A stretch of 64,000 bases of DNA from Boswellia sacra (taxonomy: Eukaryota > Streptophyta > Magnoliopsida > Sapindales > Burseraceae), in NCBI GenBank assembly GCA_013180625.2, contig SNVD02011597.1:1-64000 (forward strand), given 5' to 3'. Shown here one piece after another: positions 11,942 through 22,769 of the stretch. The position numbers and the translations under genes are program-made. The notes beneath the pieces were generated by a model. It was given only the letters and a program-made list of their open reading frames with translations. It made no database searches and was not told the origin of the DNA. Each line of letters begins with the position of its first letter. The first letter of the stretch is position 1.

Positions 11942-14182
11942 CTAAAATGGTCCTTTCATTACTCGTATCAAATTCAAGCAAGTGTTGAACTTGACACTTG
12001 TAACGGGCTTAGTGATCATATCTGTCGGATTCTGTTCAGTACGAATTTTAACTACTGAAACCATCCCTTCAGTAATCACATCTCTGACGAAATGTAGCTT
12101 GATGTTTATATGTTTGATTCGTTCCTGATACATTTGATTTTTGGTCAAATGTATTAAACTTTGGTTATCACAAAACACTTTTAACTTGTCTTGTCTCACA
12201 CCAAACTCAGCAACAAGTTCTTGTAGCCACAACGCTTCTTTCATAGCCTCTATGGTAGCAATATATTTTGCCTCAGTTGGTGAAAGAACCACAACTGATT
12301 GTAAATTGGCTTTCCAACTAATGGTGTAACCAAATAACGAGAACATACCGGTTAATGACCTTCTTTTGTCAAGCTCACCTGCAAAGTCTGCATCCACATA
12401 ACCCATCAGCTTTTTATCCATGTTTTTGCTCCTCTTATACACTAACCTGTAGCTCAAAGTACCTTGAGATACTTGAATATCCACTTGACAACTTCCCAAT
12501 GATTTCTACTCGGATTTGCCATGAAACAACGCATCAAGCTAGCTGTATAGAGCTAAGTCAAGTCTTGTACATACTATGGAGTACACCAAACTCCTAACAT
12601 CACTCGCATAAGAAATTTTTGCCATCTCCTCTTTCTCAACATCCGTAGTAGGAGACTATGTCGACGAAAGTTTAAAATGAGCTGCCAAAAGAGTCTGCAC
12701 CTTTTTTGCACCAGCCATGTTGAACTTCTCAAGTATTTTGAGTATGTAGTCACCTTGAGACAGAAATAACAAGCCTCTATTTCTATCTCTATTGATCTTC
12801 ATCCCTAAAATTTTTTTAGCACAACCCAAATCTTTCATCTCAAATTCCTTGTTCAACTGCATTTCCAGTTTTCGAATTTCTTCCATGTTCTTTGATGCAA
12901 TTGACATGTCATCAACGTACAGCGACAAGAAAATCTCAATTCTATTTTTCAACCACTTTGACATACATGCAGCTATCATATTTGCTTCTGGTATAGCCGT
13001 CTTTGATCACAAACTCATCAAACTTGAAATACCATTGTCTTGTTGACTACTTGAGGCCATACAAGGATTTCTTCAACAAACACACCTTGTCTTCATTTCC
13101 CACTTTCACAAAACCCTCCGGTTATTCCATCATAATCCTCTCTTCCAAATTACCATAAAGGAATATGGCTTTGACATCCGTCTGCTCTAACTCCATATTA
13201 AACTGGTTTACTAGAGCCAGTAGTACTCTAATGGACATGTGTTTCACGACATGAGAGAAAAACTCTTTGAAATCAATGCCCTCCTTTTATGTGAATCCTT
13301 TTGCCACCAAGCTAGTCTTGTACCTAGGCTTTACTTCCCCACAAGCATCTTCTTTATGTTTAAATACCCATTTATAACCTATTATTTTCTGTCAAGTAGT
13401 GTTATCAACCAAGACTCAGGTATGATTCTTATTTAAAGAATTGATTTCCTCACTCATTACCTATTGCTAATGACTCTTTCTCCACTAGCCATTGCTTCTT
13501 TATAGCTTCTAGGCTCATTACCATCAATCTCCTCCAATATAGACATTGTAAAAGCTATAAGATCAGCGTAACCATACCTCACCGGTGGCGCTTTTGTCCC
13601 CCTAACATGATCTCTTGCTAGTTGATAGTTTCTCAAGTTGTTAGACTCATCAAAGACTTCCTCAACGTCATCATTTTCAACCATTTCACCTGCCTATTCT
13701 TTTCAAGAATCTTCAGCTTCATGGAGCTCCACCTTAATGGTAACACAATCTGCATATGTAGCATTCTCTCTAGGTAACGACTGAGATTTCGCACAACCCA
13801 CAAAATAGAACTTCGACTATCTAAAAGTGATATCTCTGCTTGTGAATCATTTTGAAACATTTGACTCTTGCCACCACAATCTGTACTCGTTCACATCATC
13901 TGGATAACAGGCAAACATGCACTTCATTGCCTTTAACTCTAGCTTGTCTTGCTTGATGTGCACGTATGCCACACAACCAAACACCCTCAAACGACTGTAG
14001 CTTGGGCGCGAACTTGTCCACACTTCTTTGAGGGTTTTGAAACCAATAGCTGCTGACGGGCATCTATTGATCAAATGTGCTGCCATATTAACTGCTTCTC
14101 TCCAAAACTTTTTGGTCATTTCAGCATTCAACAACATGCATGAAACCCTCTCAAGAAGCATTCTATTCATCATTTCAGCCAA
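11942..14182 (-). pseudogene. copia-1 pol: integrase, reverse transcriptase, RNase H (broken)
   Basis: Replication enzymes of the element. Minus-strand pieces in order: C-terminal integrase core (14182-13847: MAEMMNRMLLERVSCML, FWREAVNMAAHLINRCPS, FGCVAYVHI), the linker to RT (13684-13457), reverse transcriptase palm (12979-12656: LSLYVDDMSIASKN with the YVDD catalytic motif, then FEMKDLGCAKKILGMKINRD), and RNase H (12499-11942: LMGYVDADFAGELDKRRSLT, SPTEAKYIATIEAMKEALWL, VFCDNQSLIHLTKN, HINIKLHFVRD). Between pieces the frame shifts or stops, e.g. between 13457 and 12979 where the N-terminal RT is only recognisable in fragments. Not functional. Confidence 0.85.
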
Positions 14183-15004
14183 GCCATTTTGCTACAATGT
14201 CCGGGATACTAACTTGTGCCTCACCACTCTTTCATTGTTACAAAATCGGTTGAACTTTTCATTCAAGAACTCCAAACCATTATCAATTCTAACTTTTCAA
14301 ACTTTCTTACCCGTTTGGACTTCAACCGTCTTTTTTCAATCTTTAAATTTTTGAAGTGCCCCGTCCTTAGTCTTCAAGATATATACCCATACTTTCCTTG
14401 AGCAATCATCAATTATGAATATAAAATATCAACCTCCACCTAAAGTTGCATGCTTAGATGGACTCTATAGATCAAAATGGACTTAACTGAGAGTTTTCCT
14501 TATAGTGTAAGATGAGAAAGCAAAGTTTACCCTCGTAGCCTTGCCAAGTATGCAATGCTCACAAAACTTCAATTTTTCCAACTTGTCTCTACACAGCAAT
14601 CCTTGCTTCTACAACTCCTAAAGTCTTTTTTCACTCATATGGCCAAGCCTCTTATGCCACAATTAGGCTTTGTCATCCATGCCCGATACCGTACTTGCTT
14701 CTCCAATTATGGTGTTGCCTTGGAGAATATACAAACCATTTTCTCTCATATCTTTCATTATAATCAAGGATCCTCTTCTAACTTTCAAGGTGTCATTCTC
14801 TTCTTTGTAGCTTTAACCATTGGAATCAAGTGTACTGAGTGAAATCAAGTTCCTCTTCAACTTCAGAATGTGCCTCACAGCCGTCAAAACTCTTTTCATG
14901 CCATCATGAGTCTTTATCCGAACTGTCCCTATGCCCAACATGCTACAAGCTTTATTGTCACATAGTTGAACCTTTCCACCATCAATCCTCTAATAAGATT
15001 CAAA

Positions 15005-15874
15005 CTAGTTTCTATGTGGTGTCATATGAAATGAACAATCGGAATCCAAGACCCATTGCTTCTCTGAGTTTTTTGTAGTCATGACTAGCACGTCAAAACT
15101 CATATATACATCCTTTATAATAGCACCATCATCCTTCTCCATCTCTTTTGCCTTCTCGTTCTTCTTTCTCTTGGGACAAAGCCTCCTAATATGTCCCTCC
15201 TCATGACAGTGGAAGCATTTGATAGCTTTCTTTCCGTTTGACTTTGACCTTGAGTGCGACTTGCCCTTAAAGTCACGTTTTTCACCCGAGTATTCACCCA
15301 ACTCATTCTTCCTTTAGAGATCTTTCGAATTTAATGCACCAATCACATCATCAAGCGATAATGTCTCCTTACCATGCTTCAAAATATCTACAAACGTCTC
15401 ATATGATTTTGGAAGAGAATATAACAGGACCAAAGCTTTATCCTTATCATTAGACTATATTTGTATATTTTCTAAATCTAAACACAACTTGTTAAATTCA
15501 TCAATGTGGTCTTCCAAGTTCTTATCCTTAGCCATTTTGAATGTAGAAAGTTTTGCTTTTAAATACAACCTACTTGACGGATTTTTAGTCATGTAAAGGT
15601 TTTCAAGCTTTAGCTATACCTCAGTCATAGTTTTCATTCGAGAAAACTGCATTAATACTTTGTCGATCAGACAGAGAATTAGCGTGTTGTAGGCCTTAGT
15701 CATGATATCGCTCCTCTTTTCAGCGTTGTAGCTATTTGACATCTTGCTTTCACCTCCAAAAGCTTCATTCAATCCTAGGTTGCCTAACAAAGCCAATGTC
15801 CTCATTCTCCAGATAGCAAAGTCGTTGCTAACATCAAACTTCTCAATCTTGTACTTGCTAGTTGATGCAGCCAT
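15005..15874 (-). pseudogene. copia-1 gag and protease start (broken)
   Basis: Capsid protein and aspartic protease region. The start is taken at 15874 (MAASTSKYKIEKFDVSNDFA), the usual beginning of copia Gag of this type, followed by WRMRTLALLGNLGLNEAF. A gap of broken frames follows, then a basic stretch and a CCHC zinc knuckle (CFHCHEEGHIRRLC) at about 15230-15190 and the protease site WVLDSDCSFHMTP at about 15050. The expected protease triad is D-S/T-G; here it reads D-S-D, so the glycine is lost (GGC to GAC, a G-to-A change). The protease would be inactive even without the frameshifts. Confidence 0.8.
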
Positions 15875-16006
15875 CACAAGAATTTCGTCGAACACCTCTC
15901 GTACTACACAAATACAACTTAAGACTTTTATCGAACATCTTTCATGCTACGAACTTTTGCCACCAAAGATCTCCAAAAGTAGTCGTCACAAGCTCTAATA
16001 CCAATT

Positions 16007-16660
16007 TGTTATGAAGAAGAGTGGCAGACACACTTATAAGCAGCTTAATGTGGAATTGAACTAGGAGATTTAACACACACCCAAGCAAAGCAAAACAAAG
16101 AAAAACACAAGAACCACAAAGATTTATATTGGTTCATATCACAATTGTGATCCTACTTCCAGTTGCTGGTGATGATCAATCCATTATGGTGAAAACAAGA
16201 GATTATAAGAGTGTTTATAAGAACAACTAGAAGAAATTGAGTTAAGCTGCCCAAGAAATCCTTAATCTCTCTAAACCCTAACTTTCTTTCTTTGCTCTCT
16301 GTTTTTGATCTTTCTTATCTACTTTTACGTTGGAAACACGTTCCTTATTTATAATCCAAGGCCTATGGGCCAATAACTTACATGACAAGAAATCCTATTT
16401 AGACTAGGGAACAGAGTTGCGCTCCTACGCAATAGCTTTTGCACTCTGGCACGAACTTTCTACCTAGATGCATTTGCGAATCCAGAATTGGCACTCCTAC
16501 AACAGAATATCCTACGCTCGTGCACAACACTTATTGAGTTGTGATGCCAACTCTCTGGCTTCGAATGTCTGACACTGCATCTAGCGCTCCTGCGCAGCTC
16601 CAACGGCATACTTGTGCCACTTTTCTACCTGCATTACATAAGTTGAGCCATAAACTCACA
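16007..16660 (-). repeat. 5' LTR of copia-1
   Basis: Direct repeat of 11215-11864. The plus-strand edges read TGTTATGAAG...AAACTCACA. The inner edge at 16006 is followed on the minus strand by the primer-binding site. The flank 16661-16665 is AGAGT, matching the left flank. Confidence 0.9.
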
Positions 16661-16936
16661 AGAGTATAGTTGTTGTCCATAGTCATAGAGTGATATGCCA
16701 TTTTGGCATCGCCAGCATATATCTGAGCGGCTTGAGATTCATAAATGAAGGAAAGCTCCAGATCCTAGCTAACTGCTGCATGTAGTTGTTGCCCTTTTGA
16801 ATGATTTAAATCAAATGCTTATAAAGTGCTAAGCTGCTTGTTTTATAGAAGTTTATTGTAAAGATGGAAATTAGGACACTTATTGAGAGAAAAACTAAGC
16901 TAAGAGAGAGATCAATAGCTAGCAAGGTAGAAAATT

Positions 16937-17022
16937 AAAAAAAAAAAAAAAAAAGGTGTGATTTGGGGGTGGGGGCCGGGGCCGGGTGTGGGGGCGGGGG
17001 CGGAGGTGGGGGTGAGGAGAGA
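16937..17022 (+). repeat. Poly-A plus G-rich tract with G-quadruplex potential
   Basis: About 19 consecutive A residues are followed after a few bases by a stretch rich in runs of 3-5 G (GGGGGTGGGGGCCGGGG and on to GGTGGGGGTGAGG). Far more than four G3+ runs with short loops lie on the plus strand, which fits the usual G-quadruplex pattern. Similar homopolymer-plus-G tracts occur near 51027, 51643 and 55660. Confidence 0.7.
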
Positions 17023-17808
17023 GAGGACAAAAATGTTGGGTTGCAGTTAATCTTGCATGCACTACACGGAGGGCTTCAGAGATTACTGAAGTTTAACTAT
17101 TTGAGCCAAAACATTCCTTCTTTATTCTGTGAGTAATTACTTTCAATTTAAAATTTTAATATATAGTTTTCAGAAAATATATATAATATATTACTTTTAT
17201 TATCTAGAAAAAGAAGATATTATTTTCGAATTGTTGTTGCTATGCTATGCTTTAGTAATGAATTATAAGTCACCTAATTTTGCCTAAAATTTTGAAGATC
17301 AGGCAAACATGTTAATTTTTCAATATTTATGAATAATTAAGATGTGCATATATTATCTCTTCTCAATAAATTTTTTATTACACCAATCACAACCTTGCAA
17401 AATGATAAGGTTGAAACGAGATGAGTAGATGATCCTTATTCTTATTTAGATGAGAAAATCACAGTTGGGAGTTCGTGTCTTAAAGTTATTTTAATTGAGA
17501 ATAGAGGAAAATGACAACTTCCAACACTCATAAAACTGAGAAAATTAATGGAAACTGGTGGTACCCCTCATTCAATATTGACACCAAATTTTTACTAAAA
17601 GAGGCAAGAAGCTCATTCATTACTGATATTTTCTGAGGGGACTTTGAGAAAATTAATGATAATAATGATATATAGTCACACGATAGTTACAAGTGATAAA
17701 TTTTAGCTAAGCTTCTCCCTAATCTCGTAATAGTTAGGTGCTCTCGTTCTCTAATTACTAATTTATCATGTCTGCTGTGAAGTCTGAACCCGTCATTTCG
17801 AGACAGGT

Positions 17809-17811
<3 letters not shown>

Positions 17812-17857
<46 letters not shown>

Positions 17858-17858
17858 C
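17812..17858. repeat. (TA)n(GA)n compound microsatellite
   Basis: About ten TA units run directly into about a dozen GA units. Confidence 0.9.
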
Positions 17859-18779
17859 ATTCGTTTCCATGTTTTTAATTATTTATATGCAGCTACGTAT
17901 CAAGCCAATAATCTTAATTAATGAAATAACAAGAAGTGGTCAATATATATGAAATTGTAAGCAGTGTTTAATTATTTATATGCAGCTAGCTAGCGATTCG
18001 TTAATGAAATTGTTGATGGATAATTCGATTTGGATTTGGTTTCCATAAAGTCTTATACATTAATTCGCGGACGTAGTACGGTGATTGTTAATTGAATCTA
18101 ATCATAAAAAACAAAAAAAGGCACACTAAAGCAATGTATTTGTTAGAAGCGCTTTCCATCGATCTGGAATACCACTCTCTTTTGGGTTAAAAAGATTAAG
18201 TTTCACCAAAATATGAATCTTAACCTTGTATATTTTGCCAAACTGTGATATTTAAATTGTGAGGATACATTTATAGCTTCCTGATTGATATAAACAGTGC
18301 TGGTGGACCTCTATATGGTGGTGACCATCAGTTACTTCAACGGCACAATCAAAATGGCATTCAATTGTGCTGTTCCCAGATTATAAATAGAAATAGATGA
18401 TATATTAATATTATAGATTCCAAATCTACAATTTTTTTTCTGTTTTTATTATATAAATTTGTGGATTGGCACAAAAGCGCCAGCTCACATTTTCCTGAAC
18501 AAGGAAGGTAGGTATATAAACCTACTTGCGAACACGTACCATATATTAACATACATAGATAGCAAACAACTACAAAACTTTTTAAAGTACAATAAATACT
18601 TTCATCATCTGTTACAAATTGTTAAAAAATAAAAATAAAAATCATCCATGCATGCCCATATATACATACATACATATATATATATATATATGTATATAAT
18701 GCTTTCCACTTTTGCTTTCTCTTGTAGAGTTAGTAGAAGAGTCACAATAATTGTTATTCATAAAGCTATGAATAACGAA

Positions 18780-18912
18780 ATGAGCAAAGAGCAGATAATT
18801 TTTGAAGAAGAAGAGTCTTTGGACAGAGAAACTTCATAAAGCTATGAAGTTTCTCCATCAAAAAAAAACTCTTAATTTCTTCTTGCTAAAAAATTATCTG
18901 CTTTTTGCTCAT
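18780..18912. repeat. Foldback (inverted repeat) hairpin upstream of the GDSL pseudogene
   Basis: The left arm 18780-18838 and right arm 18843-18912 are imperfect reverse complements around a 4-base loop AAGC (18839-18842). The inner stem GAAACTTCATA / TATGAAGTTTC is perfect over 11 bp, and the outer part pairs ATGAGCAAAGAGCAGATAAT with ATTATCTGCTTTTTGCTCAT with one mismatch. A second small palindrome with the same AAGC loop (GTTATTCATA / TATGAATAAC) sits just before it at 18753-18776. It may be a foldback element or a hairpin-RNA template. Confidence 0.75.
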
Positions 18913-20621
18913 ATGGTTCATTATATGTAGCCATATACATAAGGCAGCTGCAATAAGCCTTCTACAGCTAAGAATGAGACAGAGCCAGCAGTGTTTGTGT
19001 TTGGAGATTCAACAGTTGATCCAGGCAGCAACAACAACATCAAGACACTGATGAAGTGCAATTTCCCACCATATGGAAGGGATTTTATGGAAGAAAAACC
19101 AAGCGGACGGTTCTGTAATGGAAAAGTCTCCTCAGACTTTTCAGGTCTTAAAAATGAAACACTGCACACTCTCTATTATGATCACTCCTATAATGTATAT
19201 AACAGAAATTAAGAATGCACTTAATGCAACATTAATTCCTCCTCTTACATTTGGATACATAGATGTGCCTTTGGATGGTTTAAATTACACAAGACATCTG
19301 CATGCATGAACACGTATCTAAATGAAAACTCTTGATCAATTTCAGCTGAAGAGTTGGGTGTTAAGGAGCTTTTGCAAGCATGTCTTGATCCCAATTTGCT
19401 GCCTCAAGATCTGATTACTGGTGCCAGTTTTGCCTCGGGAGGTGCTGCAAATGATCCCGCACTCCCTGCCAAAGTTGTGGTATATATCTCTCTGAGCTCT
19501 TCTTTGTCTTTGAGTGTATAATTAATGATCTGATCTTCTATTTCATGATCATTTAGATCAGTCTTTGATATCATTATGGGATCAATTAGATTTGTTCAAG
19601 AAATCCTTAACAAAGATAAAGGCAATTGTGATAGAAGAGGGAACAGCAAATATCTTAGCCAAAAGCATATTCTGTGTGTTAATCAGGAAGTGATGATATT
19701 GCAAATACTTATTTCAGTATTCCATTCAGGAGGGCCAATTATGATGTCAATTCCTACACAGATTTAACAGTCAGTGCAGCCTCAAGTTTCTTTCAGGTAT
19801 GCTTCAGAGACTTACAATTCATAATTTGACCCCTAAAGTTTCCTAACGGTGGCATCAAAACTAGGTAAATGCAGGTGGAATGGAACCCAATGTTGCATGG
19901 TATTGGCTTGATGTTTGATAAATGGTGTAACCCCTCAATATATCTAATATAAATAATGTAGTAGCGAGAAGTGAGAACAAATCTTACCAAACAATACTAA
20001 AAGAATAGAAAGTAGCACCGAAACTTGAATTTCCGCTGTATTTATTTTTATTTTGAAAACAAAAATTACGTTGTCAAACATCTTTATCATATTGTAAAAT
20101 GTAAATTCAAATTTTATTTTCTTTAGCTTTGTGGATTTTATCTGAAAACATTAAATTTAGAATGACATTACATAATACAATAAAAATGTAAAATAAATAG
20201 TATTTAAGATTTGGCACCAATTGGACAAAAAATATATGAGAAGAATAGGAGTCTTCTGTTGACCACCAATTGGGCGTTTGCCATCGCAGAGGACATTGAG
20301 TGGTGGCATGCACAAAGGTTGCTCAGAAAAATCCAATCAAGCAGCTCGACTTTACAACTCCGAGCTCTCCTCCGCTATTGATTCTCTCAACACAAAGTTT
20401 CCAGGCACTGGCTAGATTTGTCTTCATTGACGTTTATGAACCACTGCTTTCCCTTATCCCAAGACCCTGCTCAATACAGTAACTAATTCAACATAACCAT
20501 CACGTCTTCACCTTCATTCTCATAATAAAAGAACATTAGAAAAACTAAAAAAAATAAAAATAAAAATCCAAATTGAGGGGTTTCCTAAGTTTTAACTAAA
20601 TCTTTTATTTACTTATCAAAT

Positions 20622-22664
20622 TGTGGATGGCATTTTGTAGACCCTTTTGATAGACCCAAAACACCCTCCTAAATACAACCTAAAAATTTTTACAAGCTTA
20701 CGAGTATTTCAAAAAATCTTTGAATGAGCTAAAAGCATGATAATGAAGTACGAAGGGGATGACCATGATAAGTAAAGTTAAACGCCTCGGCTTGAGCCTC
20801 AAGTCGTTGAGTTTACCTCAACTTGAGCCTCAAGCCCATAAGCTTTCAATGTCTATCCTCTTACTTCAACTTGAGCCTCAAGTCGTTGAGTTTACCTCAG
20901 CTTGAGCCTCAAGTCATTGGGTCTACCTCAACTTGACCCTCAAGTCCATAAGCTTTCAACGAAATGTCTCTTACTTCAACTTGAGCCTTAAGTCGTTAAG
21001 TTTACCTCAGCTTGAGCCTTAAGTCATTGAGTTTACTCAACTTGAGCCTCAAGTCATTGAGTTTACCTCAACTTGAGCCTCGAGTCCACAAGCCTTCAAT
21101 GAAATGTCTCTTACTTTAACTTGAGCCTCAAGTCGTTGAGTTTACCTCAACTTGAGCCTCAAGTCATTGAATTTACCTCAGCTTGAGCCTCCAGCCATTG
21201 AGTTTATCTCAACTTGAGCCTCAAGTCCATAAGTTTTCAACGAAATATCTTTTACTTCAACTTGAGCCTCAAGTTGTTGAGTTTACCTCAGCTTGAGCCT
21301 CAAGTCATTGAGTTTACCTCAGCTTGAGCCTCAGGTCATTGAGTTTATCTCAACTTGAGCCTCAAGTCCACAAGCCTTCAATGAAATGTCCCTTACTTCA
21401 ACTTGAGCCTCAAGTCGTTGAGTTTACCTCAGCTTGAGCCTCAAGTCGTTGAGTTTACCTTAGCTTGAGCCTCAAGTCATTGAGTTTACCTCAAGTTGAA
21501 CCTCAAGTCCACAAGCCTTCAAGGTAATGCCTCTTACTTCAAACTTAAGCCTCAAGTCGTTGAGTTTATCTCAGCTTAAGCCTCGAGTCGTTGAATTTAC
21601 CTCATCTTGAGCCTCGAGTCGTTGAGTCCGCTTCAACTTGAGCTTCAAATCCACAAACCTTCAATGTCTATCTTGGCAACAAGATGCATATTAGCTAGAT
21701 TACATGGCAGCCCCGTAATATCCCAAAATAAAGGTTGCGGGTCCCCTTTATAAATCATCTAGAAGGTTATAAAACCCCTCAAGATCATGACAACTCAAAT
21801 CAACGCGTGGTCAGGATCTAGGTTATGACTCAGGTTTGCCTATAAAAATCCATTTATGCCTCTAAGGCAGAGGACGACTCTGAGATAATTCCTAGGAAGA
21901 TTTTGAGAACATCCACTGAGTTTTCTCTCTTCACTCTATTCTCCCTCTATTACTGTTCTATTACCTCCACTCACACAAAATACACTCAAATACCCATTTT
22001 TCTTGATTCTTCACCATATGTAAAACCCTCTAACTAACTTGAGCGTCGGAGGGTCTACGCCGGTGAAAAATCTGGCAACCCTTAACATTTTATTGTGTTG
22101 CAGTTGTTGGAGAAGCTTTCAGCTACAAAGGCATCAACCGCCGCCATGAATATACCTTGAAGCAACCAGGGGGCCAAAGGTGGAAGGAAACAAAGGGTTC
22201 GCTGTCACTTTCAACCATCAAGAGATTGTCCCTGCACTCTCACAACCATCCTTTTCGTCTTGTCAGTGGTTGTCTCCTGATCTTCGGAGGTTTGTCTGAA
22301 GCTATACCTGTGCCTTTAATCTTTCATTATCTCTCTCTTGCTTTAATCCTGGGTTAAATCTTAGGACTTTGGTCGGCATTGCCATTGCTTGCTTGAAACT
22401 CATATGTCTTAGAGCCTGAAGATTTGTCTAGCCATATTCTTTGTAATTAGTCCAGTCCTAATTAAGTCTTAAGTGCTGTTAATTTGCATCCACTACTTTA
22501 TTCTAAGCCATTCCTCCAAAACTGGATTAATACATGCTTAGCATAAAGTCTCTATACTTTCATTTCCATCAACACAAAACAAACACCAAGGGTTGTCTAA
22601 GTCATTCACTGCAAAACCTCCTTACGTGTCTAATCTTGGTTATAGCCATTTTTTGGTAACAACA
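20622..22664 (+). repeat. 5' LTR of the Tat-type gypsy element
   Basis: A 2.04-kb direct repeat of 30073-32130. It contains a minisatellite array (about 20790-21665) followed by a more conserved promoter part with CCTATAAAAAT at about 21840 (probable TATA box). Short open frames within it, for example 22157-22357, lie inside the LTR, recur in the other copy and have no protein motif. Confidence 0.93.
20790..21665 (+). repeat. LTR minisatellite array, about 25 copies of a 31-bp unit (left copy)
   Basis: Tandem degenerate 31-bp units, with consensus parts ACTTGAGCCTCAAGT, then CGTTGAGTTTACCTCA. I count about 25 copies. Every few units the array is broken by a longer spacer with CCACAAGCCTTCAATGAAAT and a CTTACTTCA end, which makes a higher-order unit. 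Each monomer contains the hairpin ACTTGA-GCC-TCAAGT. Confidence 0.88.
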
Positions 22665-22666
22665 TT

Positions 22667-22684
22667 TGGCGCCGTCTGTGGGAA
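22667..22684 (+). promoter_or_regulatory. Primer-binding site of the gypsy element
   Basis: TGGCGCCGTCTGTGGGAA begins within three bases of the 5' LTR end. It is a common plant gypsy primer site beginning TGGCGCC. I do not assign the exact tRNA. Confidence 0.8.
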
Positions 22685-22769
22685 CCGACGTTGGTCAGTG
22701 TTCTCGATTTTAGTCAAGGTGTGCAAACACAATTTTATTCACTGGAATTTTCTTTGAAACTTTTTGGAA

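Larger units (their letters stand above)
11215..16660 (-). mobile_element. Ty1/copia LTR retrotransposon (copia-1), complete but inactive
   Basis: A 5.4-kb element on the minus strand bounded by two LTRs of about 650 bp, each with TG...CA ends. The 5-bp direct repeat AGAGT flanks it at 11210-11214 and 16661-16665, so both ends are defined. Just inside the right LTR the minus strand reads TTGGTATTAGAGC, a primer-binding site for initiator methionine tRNA with one mismatch. Just inside the left LTR lies the polypurine tract AAGGTGGAGATT. Gag and pol follow the copia order gag-protease-integrase-RT-RNase H but carry many stops and frameshifts. LTR divergence is roughly 10% by eye, the oldest of the three LTR elements with both ends here. 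Confidence 0.93.
16666..18779. other. Spacer with low-complexity tracts, no gene
   Basis: No coding region was recognised. It contains an A-run next to a G-rich tract (16937-17022), a (TA)n-(GA)n microsatellite (about 17812-17858), a TGCAGCTA motif twice (near 17890 and 17983), and a TA-rich microsatellite (about 18658-18700). Confidence 0.55.

Noticed and set aside
20790..21665. Evenly spaced repeats that might suggest a CRISPR-like array
   Set aside because: The units are head-to-tail without unique spacers, occur in both LTRs of a retrotransposon, and the genome is a plant's.
22157..22357. Open frame (66 codons) repeated at 31548-31823 (91 codons)
   Set aside because: Both lie in the LTRs of the gypsy element and have no protein motif; the similarity is due to LTR identity.
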